From the NCBI GenBank assembly GCA_024276395.1, contig JAJRXH010000308.1, positions 1 through 5,532 on the forward strand: a DNA stretch of 5,532 nucleotides, written 5' to 3'. Positions 1 through 5,532 of the stretch are shown here, in pieces. The translations under genes were made by a program, and so were the position numbers. Numbering within the stretch: the first letter of the stretch is position 1; the number at the start of each line of letters is the position of its first letter. Source of the stretch: an archaeon (GTDB lineage: Archaea > Asgardarchaeota > Heimdallarchaeia > Hodarchaeales > S146-22). The notes under the pieces were generated by a model. That model did not search any database, was not told the DNA's origin, and saw only the letters and a list, made by a program, of their open reading frames with translations.

Positions 1-1183
1 AGGATTTCCCTATTTTTGCCCTATTGATGTCACACGGGGAACGAATGGTAGCCTCTCCCGCCACGATCAAGGTTTCGCAGCCATGTACCGATCCAGCATC
101 TAGATTGCCTCCCGTAATAATCATTAATGCTTGAACATCATTGTCAACCAGAATGGAACGTGCCACATCCATTCGCTTGCAGTTGATCACCGATCCAGCT
201 ACCAATCGTCCCGTAACTTCCAAGGCACCCACGTTGGTGATGGTTTCAGAATGCAAGTGATTACGCACGATTAACGTGTTGATGTCAGAGATTTCTCGTG
301 CTCTTAGCGTACCTTGACAAGTGATGACTTTCGTGGATTCTATCACTTCTGCTCTAAGCCCATCTTCAATGTTCATTTCAGAAACCTGGGAAATCATCCC
401 TTGTACTCTTAAACTTCCAGAAACCATAACTTTATCGCAATGATTGAGATCATTTTTCACAGTAATGGAACTTCTCACGATGACTTCCTTCACTTTATGG
501 AGGACATCGACATTCACTGCGTCATCAATTTCTAGCAGATCTACCTGTTCAATTTTATCTGCGTCCAACCGTCCATTGCACGTGAATTGTCGGCAATTTG
601 AAATGCGCTCTATCTTGACATCATCATATACATCGATCATTCCACAAGAATGAACGTTCTCTCCCCGTAGGCGTCCTTCAATGATTATTTTCTTGAAACG
701 TGTCAATACACCAATGGCTGCGCTTCCTTTTACAACAATTTCAGCTTCTCCGACGGCTTGACGTTCGATTTGAAGGTCTTCGTCTATTTCCACCGCGTCA
801 GACCTGAGATTTCCACTGATGTGACACTTTCCACCGATTTTTACTGAACTGGCACTTAAGTTCCCAAAGATGATGGCATCTCCGTTAATTTCAAGCTTTC
901 CAGTAACTTCAACGCTCCCTTTCACGTGTAGGTCATCTTCGATGAAGAGATCTCCTTCAATGATGATGTTAACATCCTCTTCTCTCTCTACTGATGGAAT
1001 GACAAGAAAACGCTTGGTTCTGACTGTTCCATCAAACCAAGTAGATCCTTGACACGTGATGGTATTAATTACTCGTAGTTCTGATGATTGAAAAGTGACC
1101 TTGAGATGTGGTTCTAGCACTAGATTCTCATTGAATGACTCAACTGTAATTTGGTTCCTCGGACGATTGATGAAATCGCGCAT
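1..1183 (-). CDS. Bactofilin-like beta-solenoid protein (polymer-forming cytoskeletal type), C-terminus outside window
   Basis: The frame is open for 394 codons from an ATG at 1183 to the left window edge with no stop, so the gene is partial. GGAGGAG lies 5 nt before the ATG and supports this start. Residues 1-75 are less regular. From about residue 77 on, short hydrophobic beta-strand-like stretches alternate with Gly/Asn turns. From about 153 the pattern locks into a 17-residue (sometimes 18) rung of the form G-x-L-x-A-x-x-I-x-x-V/C-x-x-L-x-V, with rung starts near 153, 170, 187, 204, 221, 238, 256, 274, 291, 308, 325, 342, 359 and 376. This matches the rung size and composition of the bactofilin right-handed beta-helix, a family that self-assembles into filaments or scaffolds. 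I see no signal peptide or membrane segment, so a cytoplasmic location is likely. With at least 18 rungs it is far longer than a typical bactofilin (about 100-200 residues). Alternatives are a DUF342-like or other beta-helix protein. The solenoid fold is well supported; the family name is inference. Confidence 0.5.
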   Translation of the reverse strand, partial: MRDFINRPRNQITVESFNENLVLEPHLKVTFQSSELRVINTITCQGSTWFDGTVRTKRFLVIPSVEREEDVNIIIEGDLFIEDDLHVKGSVEVTGKLEINGDAIIFGNLSASSVKIGGKCHISGNLRSDAVEIDEDLQIERQAVGEAEIVVKGSAAIGVLTRFKKIIIEGRLRGENVHSCGMIDVYDDVKIERISNCRQFTCNGRLDADKIEQVDLLEIDDAVNVDVLHKVKEVIVRSSITVKNDLNHCDKVMVSGSLRVQGMISQVSEMNIEDGLRAEVIESTKVITCQGTLRAREISDINTLIVRNHLHSETITNVGALEVTGRLVAGSVINCKRMDVARSILVDNDVQALMIITGGNLDAGSVHGCETLIVAGEATIRSPCDINRAKIGKS

Positions 1184-1188
1184 TCTTT

Positions 1189-1195
1189 CTCCTCC
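1189..1195 (-). promoter_or_regulatory. Shine-Dalgarno site of the solenoid gene
   Basis: On the minus strand GGAGGAG sits 5 nt before the ATG at 1183. It is the strongest ribosome binding site in the window and fixes the start of the solenoid gene. Confidence 0.5.
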
Positions 1196-1214
1196 AAGCA
1201 CACATTCATTTCAC

Positions 1215-1227
1215 GATTTAAAAAGCA
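1215..1227 (-). promoter_or_regulatory. Possible archaeal TATA box for the solenoid gene
   Basis: On the minus strand the sequence reads GCTTTTTAAATCG, an AT-rich TATA-like element. Counting about 25 nt downstream puts transcription start near 1195, just before the ribosome binding site, which would give a leader of about 12 nt. A second candidate, GTATAAGA at about 1231-1238, would give a slightly longer leader. The call rests on composition and spacing alone. Confidence 0.5.
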
Positions 1228-1337
1228 ATCTTATACGATGGTAATACTCATCCCGACTTGCTTGCACGAACCTAAATGAAGAACCGGCAATTGGAGATGG
1301 AGTAGGTAAAGTAATCAGCAAGATAGTCAAATACGAT

Positions 1338-1350
1338 CATTTATTAAAGA
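1338..1350 (+). promoter_or_regulatory. Possible TATA box for the HAD phosphatase gene
   Basis: The stretch CATTTATTAAAGA is centred about 24 nt before the ATG at 1368. That is the distance expected if transcription starts at or next to the start codon (leaderless mRNA), and no good Shine-Dalgarno site lies before this ATG. The rest of the 184-bp divergent gap (1184-1367) shows no further clear element; a nine-codon ATG frame at 1276 looks accidental. Confidence 0.5.
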
Positions 1351-1367
1351 TTTTTTAAGAGCAAAGA

Positions 1368-2105
1368 ATGAGGATGATGAAGAGAACCAGAACACCAACA
1401 CCAGAATTAGTATTAATCATGGATTTTGATGTCACCATAACAAAAAACGATCTTGCATATGAATTGTTAGACCATTTTGGTGGACCAGACTTGAGAAAAA
1501 TTGAGAATGAAATAAGAGAGGGTAAAATCACGTTAAGAGAGGGAATCAAAAGGGAATTAGGGAATCTGGAAGTCAGTCCAAAAGAATTAGTCGAATTTAC
1601 CAAAAAACACGCCATCCTCGACAATGGTGCACATGAGGTGTTCCAATGGGCACAAAAGGAGAAGATTCCCACTTATATCATCTCTGATGGGATTTTTCAA
1701 TACATCGAGGTTGTTTTAGGACACATGCTGAAACTTCCACTTACTGAATCACTTTCATCCGAAGATTGGAAAGTCTTTGTCATTGCTAACAAGTTCCAAT
1801 GGAGTGAGAAATTTGAACGACGTGTATCCCACGTGATCTTTCCAAATCCACCTTGTGAACATGGATGTGCTAATTGCAAGCCCTATTGGGTTAACAGAAT
1901 TAAAAAAGAACATCACAACTCAGTCTTCATTTTCATTGGTGATGGATATACAGACCGCCTTGTTGCACCACTGGTTGATGTCATTCTTGCTAGAAAAGGT
2001 GAATTTCTCGAACAATTCCTGAAAAATAAACGAATTAACCACATAACATATAAGAAATTGAAAGAGACTCTTGAATTCATTCAAATTAACCATATTAATC
2101 CTTGA
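1368..2105 (+). CDS. HAD-superfamily phosphatase, MtnX/phosphoserine-phosphatase-like (subfamily IB)
   Basis: A 245-residue protein with the full haloacid dehalogenase active-site set. Motif I is DFDVT, with nucleophile D19 and acid/base D21. Motif II is S106 in YIISDG. Motif III is K171 in CKP. Motif IV is GDGYTD (191-196), with D192 and D196 as Mg2+ ligands. The helical insert between motifs I and II (about 28-85) is a type-I cap as in the SerB/MtnX group. A C-x3-C-x2-C cluster (C163, C167, C170) just before the motif III lysine resembles the cysteine-containing loop seen in many MtnX-like proteins. MtnX removes phosphate from 2-hydroxy-3-keto-5-methylthiopentenyl-1-phosphate in methionine salvage, but no other salvage gene is nearby, so the substrate is open. 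Motif I has V where DxDGT is usual. ATGs at 1374 and 1377 are also possible starts; the first ten residues are basic and dispensable to the fold. It stands alone, divergent from the solenoid gene and convergent with the rhomboid gene. Confidence 0.5.
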   Translation: MRMMKRTRTPTPELVLIMDFDVTITKNDLAYELLDHFGGPDLRKIENEIREGKITLREGIKRELGNLEVSPKELVEFTKKHAILDNGAHEVFQWAQKEKIPTYIISDGIFQYIEVVLGHMLKLPLTESLSSEDWKVFVIANKFQWSEKFERRVSHVIFPNPPCEHGCANCKPYWVNRIKKEHHNSVFIFIGDGYTDRLVAPLVDVILARKGEFLEQFLKNKRINHITYKKLKETLEFIQINHINP

Positions 2106-2127
2106 TTTTTTTATTTCATTCTCTTTC
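2106..2127 (+). terminator. Oligo-T terminator after the HAD phosphatase gene
   Basis: Seven T directly follow the stop codon, then more T-rich sequence (TTTTTTTATTTC and on). I see no stable hairpin. This is the usual look of an archaeal intrinsic terminator. It lies in the 74-bp gap between convergent genes; no equivalent T run is seen on the minus strand after the rhomboid gene. Confidence 0.5.
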
Positions 2128-2179
2128 ATTAGATTAGGTGGAATCTGGTTACCATGCACCACGTGATGTCAGTTAAGAA

Positions 2180-2851
2180 CTAAAATCTTATTTTTTTCCG
2201 TTTTTGATCGTTCAAATTAAGCAATCTCGTCTCAAGATACATTAGCAGGCTTCCACTAGCCAAGCCGCCAAAATGTGAGAAAATGTTGGTTCCCACGCTA
2301 ATCGTTAGAATAAAGAAAATGATAGCCAAAAATATCATTGCTCTAGCTTGAGAAGGATATAATCGTCTTAACGTAACTAGAAGCGCTCCAAGAATTCCAA
2401 ACACTCCACCAGAAGCTCCCAAGGAAATTATTTCTGGCTTCATGATGATCAAGCTGATGACATTACCGGTAAAACCACTCAATAAGAATATGAAAACTAC
2501 CCAACGACTACCTTTTAGTTCTTCCAATCGTAAACCATAGATGAGAAGAAATAACATGTTACTTAGCCAGTGAATGACATCTCCATGGACGAACATGGCA
2601 GTTACGAGTCGCCACACTTGTCCCTCCCACACCAATTGATTACCTTGTGCAAAGAGAAGGATGAACAAGTGACAAGGCAAGTTAAGAAAGCAAGTAACCA
2701 CATCAAGGAAATAAATGAGGCTCATAATGAAAATGAGACCAAAAGTTGCCGGGTTATTTTTGATGATTTCGGTTATTTCTTGTGGTTGTGAAGAGGTCGT
2801 AACTTGATGACGTGGGTCTAGGGGAGACATCGGGTAATAAGACTCCTTCAT
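2180..2851 (-). CDS. Rhomboid family intramembrane serine protease
   Basis: A 223-residue protein with about six membrane segments (roughly 37-57, 83-106, 116-137, 142-161, 169-187, 190-208). The rhomboid signatures are all present: W80-R81 in the L1 region, H94-x3-N98 (oxyanion-hole residues), G145-A-S147-G-G-V-F-G with nucleophile S147, and H193 in SHFGG as the catalytic base. It should therefore be an active protease that cuts single-pass membrane substrates within or near the bilayer. Length and topology fit the basic six-segment prokaryotic form, with no extra domain beyond a short polar N-terminus (1-35) and a basic C-terminal tail (KRKK). The ATG at 2851 has no clear ribosome binding site before it, whereas AAGGAG inside codons 2-3 precedes a second ATG at 2830 (Met8) by 12 nt, so the true start may be Met8. 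The gene starts 30 bp after the stop of the zinc-ribbon TM2 gene on the same strand and may be co-transcribed with it. Natural substrate unknown. Confidence 0.5.
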   Translation of the reverse strand: MKESYYPMSPLDPRHQVTTSSQPQEITEIIKNNPATFGLIFIMSLIYFLDVVTCFLNLPCHLFILLFAQGNQLVWEGQVWRLVTAMFVHGDVIHWLSNMLFLLIYGLRLEELKGSRWVVFIFLLSGFTGNVISLIIMKPEIISLGASGGVFGILGALLVTLRRLYPSQARAMIFLAIIFFILTISVGTNIFSHFGGLASGSLLMYLETRLLNLNDQKRKKIRF

Positions 2852-2866
2852 TCACATTTGTTGCTC

Positions 2867-2873
2867 AAAAAAA
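2867..2873 (-). terminator. T7 tract between TM2 and rhomboid genes
   Basis: On the minus strand seven consecutive T lie in the 30-bp gap after the TM2 gene stop. It could end some transcripts and lower rhomboid expression relative to the upstream gene, or it may be chance in AT-rich DNA. No hairpin supports it. Confidence 0.5.
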
Positions 2874-2881
2874 CATGTTTA

Positions 2882-3316
2882 TTAGATTATGACATCCTCT
2901 TGTGCTTGATTTTCATTATTAGCAGCCCATCTGGCCAGTATCCAAGCATCAATGAGATTTAACATCCAAAGTAAGGATAAAAGACTGGTTGAAACTGAAA
3001 CGGTAATGAGTACTGAAATGAACACGACGAGGCCGCGAAAAACGTGTCCCAAGTAAAACTGTCCACTTCCAGGGAGAAGAAGAGATAACAACAAGATAGT
3101 GGGAATTTTTCTATCGTGAGTCCTTTTTGCAACTAGAAGGGGTGAAATGCATTCCTGTGAATTCTTGATGACATCTTTCACGATGCTTTGTAACTGCCTG
3201 GCATCCATGAACATTCCACAATAAGGACAATGACACTCATTGACTGAGATTGCGCTGGAACATCCTAGACAGACGATGTATTGCCATCGACTCATTAACC
3301 ATCCCCAATTAGCCAT
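2882..3316 (-). CDS. Small membrane protein: N-terminal zinc ribbon plus TM2-like domain
   Basis: A 144-residue protein in two parts. Residues 16-33 hold a zinc ribbon with C16-x2-C19 and C30-P-Y-C33 (an extra C28 lies alongside). After a polar helix-like linker (about 38-70) come two to three hydrophobic segments (about 72-88, 93-110, 112-130). The first carries the turn LPGSGQFYLGHVFRG (81-95), close to the PGxGQxYxG motif of TM2 and related small membrane domains, and the last ends in NLIDAW (120-125), like the Asp-containing end of TM2 domains. The function of such fusions is unknown; the ribbon is likely cytosolic and may bind a protein partner. The ATG at 3316 is the longest start; the ATG at 3295 (Met8) fits better with the likely promoter and keeps the whole zinc ribbon. 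It leads a minus-strand pair with the rhomboid gene and is divergent from the zinc-ribbon membrane gene at 3518. Confidence 0.5.
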   Translation of the reverse strand: MANWGWLMSRWQYIVCLGCSSAISVNECHCPYCGMFMDARQLQSIVKDVIKNSQECISPLLVAKRTHDRKIPTILLLSLLLPGSGQFYLGHVFRGLVVFISVLITVSVSTSLLSLLWMLNLIDAWILARWAANNENQAQEDVII

Positions 3317-3326
3317 CCACGAGATG

Positions 3327-3337
3327 CTTTAAAAGGG
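3327..3337 (-). promoter_or_regulatory. Possible TATA box for the TM2-rhomboid unit
   Basis: On the minus strand the sequence reads CCTTTTAAAGC. A start site about 25 nt downstream falls near 3306, which is inside the first codons of the longest frame and would favour the ATG at 3295. The remaining part of this roughly 200-bp divergent region (3317-3517) is AT-rich with weak TATA-like stretches for the plus strand (near 3380-3388 and 3447-3454), none decisive. Confidence 0.5.
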
Positions 3338-3498
3338 CATCCATCCTACCAAGTAATTAGAAATGACATTTTTATCGGAAAATAAAATGATGTTTCCTCT
3401 AGAATCATGGATCTTAAGGGCAAGGATGCGAAGTCTTTTGAACGCTCATAAATCCATGTTATCTGGAACTGAACGATTCTTTCGATGCATAAATCTAA

Positions 3499-3507
3499 AG
3501 GAGTGAT
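3499..3507 (+). promoter_or_regulatory. Shine-Dalgarno site selecting the start at 3518
   Basis: AGGAGTGAT matches the archaeal anti-Shine-Dalgarno end well and stands 10 nt before the ATG at 3518. It falls inside the longer frame that begins at 3485, which itself has no ribosome binding site, so it argues for the downstream start. Confidence 0.5.
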
Positions 3508-3517
3508 GATAGAATTG

Positions 3518-4813
3518 ATGCCTCCAACTCCCCCACCATCAGGACCAGGGAGCCAACCATTTCCTAGCATTGAGAATATTAATAACATGCCCAATCCTAA
3601 TATGAGACCACGAGATGTATTTGAGTTAATTCGAGAAGGTTTTTCAACTGTTAAAAACGTTCTGCCGACTTTCGTCATCGGCATTGCACTTATTGCCTTC
3701 TTTAAGACTTTCGTTGAACAATACTTATTTAGTCCATATACAGGCAATGGACCAGAAGGGCTAACCACTGCCCCAGGTTCAGAACCCATTATTAATCCAC
3801 TCTCTTTAGTAACAGACATTACCCCTGACTTGGTGATCAGTTTCATACTTGAATTTCTAGCTAAACTCCTATTCTCAGCATTCATGGCATCCTTCGTTTA
3901 CATATCATATTATCGTCAAAAATACAACCAATCGATTTCTCTTGGTGAAGCATTTCAAAAAGTCAAGCCATTCCTAATAACTTTTATTGTATTAGATTTC
4001 CTGTTAGACTTTTTAATCAGAGTGGGTCTAGGATTCTTTCTCATTCCTGGATTATTTTTTGCTGTCTGGTGGGCCATGGCGTTACCCATTCTTTTTGATG
4101 AAAAATCTGGCGTGTTTAATAGCATGTCTCGATCAAAAAATCTAGTACAAGGGTTCAAGTGGCACGTCCTCGGATACATCGTCGCCATTAACTTGCTCGG
4201 ACTCGTCCTTTCTTCATTAGCCTCTGGAGCAATTATAGTAAATGCCATCAGTGTTAAGCAAACTGCCCTTCCAGGGGGAGGCTTTACTGTCGAGCCAACC
4301 ATTTCTAATCCTGGGTTGTATTTCTTTGGCTTATTCATGGGCAATTTTCTCACGTTTTTCATCAATGGGATTGATTATATCATTCGACCTATCTTGTACA
4401 TGGATGTTTTAGCTCGTCAAGAACAACATCGATTTTTGATGATGCAGCCCATGCCATATGGAATGGTTCCACCACCCGTGGGCTATCCAGGAACCAGCCA
4501 ACCAATGCAGCCTCAAGCCCCATCTGCTCCACCAGCGGGGCCTTCGTATCAATATCCTCCCCCATCAACCATCGGGTCCTCTACTATCGTCGGGCCTGGA
4601 CCAAGTGCCGTACGTGCTTGTCAAAACTGTGGCTCTCCTCTCGAAATGAATGCAAGATTTTGTCCAAACTGTGGGGCACCTGTTCAAGTCGCGCCTCAAT
4701 CTCCCAGCATGACTCCTGAAGAAAGTGGCACTTCCTTGGTCTGCAAGTCCTGCGGCAATGAAAATCCAGGTGACGCCCTGTTTTGTGAGAATTGTGGTTC
4801 GAGATTACGGTGA
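3518..4813 (+). CDS. Polytopic membrane protein with proline-rich tail and two C-terminal zinc ribbons
   Basis: A 431-residue protein from the ATG at 3518, chosen because AGGAGTGAT lies 10 nt upstream; ATGs at 3485 and 3506 in the same frame would add 11 or 4 residues. The N-terminus (1-35) is Pro/Asn-rich and soluble. About six membrane segments follow (roughly 47-67, 104-130, 150-168, 171-193, 217-243, 267-290). The stretch IPGLFFAVWWAMALPILFDE (176-195), then SMSRSKNLVQGFKWHVLG (202-219), follows the pattern seen in the YciC / DUF975 / GPDPase membrane-domain group (PG, then 'pvl.DE', then 'S..lv.G..w..lg'). A Pro/Gln/Gly-rich linker (about 311-365) leads to two zinc ribbons: C368-x2-C371...C382-x2-C385 and C409-x2-C412...C423-x2-C426. 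The tandem ribbons are probably cytosolic and bind a partner. No enzymatic residues are evident and the function is unknown. It is divergent from the TM2-domain gene, which carries its own zinc ribbon at the opposite end, and convergent with the reductase gene. Confidence 0.5.
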   Translation: MPPTPPPSGPGSQPFPSIENINNMPNPNMRPRDVFELIREGFSTVKNVLPTFVIGIALIAFFKTFVEQYLFSPYTGNGPEGLTTAPGSEPIINPLSLVTDITPDLVISFILEFLAKLLFSAFMASFVYISYYRQKYNQSISLGEAFQKVKPFLITFIVLDFLLDFLIRVGLGFFLIPGLFFAVWWAMALPILFDEKSGVFNSMSRSKNLVQGFKWHVLGYIVAINLLGLVLSSLASGAIIVNAISVKQTALPGGGFTVEPTISNPGLYFFGLFMGNFLTFFINGIDYIIRPILYMDVLARQEQHRFLMMQPMPYGMVPPPVGYPGTSQPMQPQAPSAPPAGPSYQYPPPSTIGSSTIVGPGPSAVRACQNCGSPLEMNARFCPNCGAPVQVAPQSPSMTPEESGTSLVCKSCGNENPGDALFCENCGSRLR

Positions 4814-4870
4814 ATGAATGATCACCAATCCACGAATAATAGGGTAAAAAGCGCCATCAGTGGTAAAAAT

Positions 4871-4890
4871 CATTCTTTTTCTTTTTTTCT
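4871..4890 (+). terminator. T-rich terminator after the zinc-ribbon membrane gene
   Basis: The sequence CATTCTTTTTCTTTTTTTCT, about 60 nt after the stop at 4813, is strongly T-rich on the plus strand, as in archaeal oligo-T terminators. It lies in the 125-bp convergent gap and precedes a perfect hairpin at 4898-4917. Confidence 0.5.
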
Positions 4891-4897
4891 CAGTATT

Positions 4898-4917
4898 GCT
4901 TCTCTTGAGAGAGAAGC
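4898..4917. repeat. Perfect 8-bp inverted repeat (hairpin) between convergent genes
   Basis: GCTTCTCT, loop TGAG, then AGAGAAGC: an exact 8-bp stem with a 4-nt loop. It lies about 20 nt after the stop of the reductase gene on the minus strand and just after the T tract of the plus-strand gene. It could stabilise the 3' end of either mRNA. No T run follows it on the minus strand, so it is not a classical bacterial-type terminator. Confidence 0.5.
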
Positions 4918-4938
4918 CATTTGCATCACTTATTTGTC

Positions 4939-5532
4939 TCATTCACACCTTGAAAACCCACATACGATGCAAATATAGCATCCATTCTCATTTTTCAGTG
5001 TTTTTGCAGAACAAGCTGGACATGTTTGAAACAAATCTTGATTTTCGTCTTTTCGTGTTCGTGGAGATTGGGAATCGTTGGAAAGAATATCTTCATCCAT
5101 TCTAATGGGCACTGTAGGTGAAGAAGACCGACCTTTTGGTGCCTCGTCATCTAACAGTCCAATGTCCTTGAAGAATTTTTCAATTACTTCTGCAATTTCA
5201 GCATAAATGGACGGATAATACTTTCCTTTACTCAAATATCCCCCATTTGGATCGTAAATACTTGTTAGTTCCTCTAGAATGAATACTGGATTAGATGTCC
5301 TTCTAAAAATGGCGGACAGCAAGCGTCCTAGCAAGGCATATTCAGCAGTTTTCGTGAGATCACGACTGTTGATAAAAATCTCAATGGGTCGTTTTTTACC
5401 ATCTTCTATTTCAATGTATCCTAGCGTGATGTAGAGAGAGTGGTTGACGAAGTGACTTCTCAGCTTGTAAGTGACGGAATGCACAACCTCAGGTCGTTCT
5501 TCAATGAACTCGTCCACAGGAGACAGACTTCG
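4939..5532 (-). CDS. nrdJ: Class II (adenosylcobalamin-dependent) ribonucleotide reductase, C-terminal part
   Basis: The frame is open from the right window edge to a TGA at 4939, giving the last 197 residues; the catalytic barrel lies outside the window. The GTG at 5517 is an internal Val codon, not a start, because the frame continues upstream to the edge. The fragment holds the NrdJ C-terminal domain: RPEVVHSVTYKL (about 13-24), then RPIEIFINSRD (48-58), a helix with LLGRLLSAIFRR, and SIYDPNGGY...YYPSIYAEIAEVIEKF. This domain follows the barrel in many B12-dependent reductases. A Ser/Asp-rich linker (about 128-168) leads to a cysteine-rich tail: C171-x2-C174, C185-x2-C188-x2-C191 and C196, with the familiar GCxxCxxCGxSxC arrangement. 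Family members reduce ribonucleotides to deoxyribonucleotides using a cobalamin-generated thiyl radical; C-terminal cysteines are thought to pass electrons to the active site or bind zinc. The gene is convergent with the zinc-ribbon membrane gene. Identification by remembered family pattern is strong. Confidence 0.5.
   Translation of the reverse strand, partial: RSLSPVDEFIEERPEVVHSVTYKLRSHFVNHSLYITLGYIEIEDGKKRPIEIFINSRDLTKTAEYALLGRLLSAIFRRTSNPVFILEELTSIYDPNGGYLSKGKYYPSIYAEIAEVIEKFFKDIGLLDDEAPKGRSSSPTVPIRMDEDILSNDSQSPRTRKDENQDLFQTCPACSAKTLKNENGCYICIVCGFSRCE

Noticed and set aside
444..1052. Plus-strand frames at 444-653 and 870-1052
   Set aside because: They lie opposite the continuous minus-strand solenoid frame, are low-complexity in Ser/Thr, and have no ribosome site or recognisable family.
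1276..1305. Nine-codon ATG frame in the divergent gap as a leader peptide
   Set aside because: It is tiny and has no ribosome site; the likely transcription start of the downstream gene lies after it.
1355..2162. Minus-strand frames at 1355-1672, 1697-1879 and 1920-2162
   Set aside because: They are antisense to the HAD phosphatase, which has all its catalytic motifs; their translations show no domain pattern.
2570..2791. Plus-strand frame of 73 codons
   Set aside because: It is antisense to the rhomboid gene and lacks a ribosome site or family signature.
3346..3885. Minus-strand frame of 179 codons
   Set aside because: It overlaps the polytopic membrane gene on the other strand; its translation is rich in Ser/Arg/Met without domain features, while the plus-strand frame has clear membrane segments and zinc ribbons.
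3955..4649. Minus-strand frame 3955-4365 and plus-strand frame 4458-4649
   Set aside because: Both are out-of-frame shadows of the polytopic membrane gene; the second covers its proline-rich linker, whose base composition keeps other frames open.
4860..5105. Plus-strand frame of 81 codons starting with a hydrophobic stretch
   Set aside because: The hydrophobic look comes from the T-rich terminator region, and the rest is antisense to the reductase C-terminus.
5515..5517. GTG as a start codon for a short stand-alone reductase-tail protein
   Set aside because: The frame is open upstream to the window edge (residues RSLSPV) and no ribosome site lies before it, so it is an internal Val codon. 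If the sequence beyond the edge held a stop, a stand-alone domain protein would need to be reconsidered.

Overview
The window looks like ordinary chromosomal DNA from an archaeon. The signs are cytosolic-style zinc ribbons fused to membrane domains, AT-rich TATA-like boxes just upstream of genes, oligo-T stretches after genes without strong hairpins, and AT-rich codon use with many AGA arginine codons. An Asgard-type lineage is my best guess, but this is inference from gene style only. No marker gene in the window fixes the taxonomy, and no mobile element, RNA gene or CRISPR array is visible.

Layout from left to right. (1) Positions 1-1183, minus strand: the first 394 codons of a long open frame that leaves the window at its left edge. 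It is a repetitive beta-solenoid of the bactofilin / polymer-forming cytoskeletal kind, with a regular 17-residue rung. (2) Positions 1368-2105, plus strand: a HAD-superfamily phosphatase related to MtnX / phosphoserine-phosphatase-like enzymes, divergent from (1). (3) Positions 2180-2851, minus strand: a rhomboid intramembrane serine protease with all key residues. (4) Positions 2882-3316, minus strand: a small membrane protein with an N-terminal zinc ribbon and a TM2-like domain, 30 bp upstream of the rhomboid and probably co-oriented with it in one unit. (5) Positions 3518-4813, plus strand: a six-segment membrane protein with a proline-rich tail and two C-terminal zinc ribbons, divergent from (4). 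(6) Positions 4939-5532, minus strand: the C-terminal 197 residues of a class II (B12-dependent) ribonucleotide reductase, entering from beyond the right edge.

Genes 3, 4 and 5 form a membrane-focused group: a protease, a zinc-ribbon TM2 protein and a zinc-ribbon polytopic protein around one divergent control region. A shared role in membrane protein handling is possible but not shown by the sequence. Genes 1, 2 and 6 have no obvious functional tie to the group. The most striking item is the solenoid protein at the left edge, whose rungs carry a recurring cysteine at one fixed phase.
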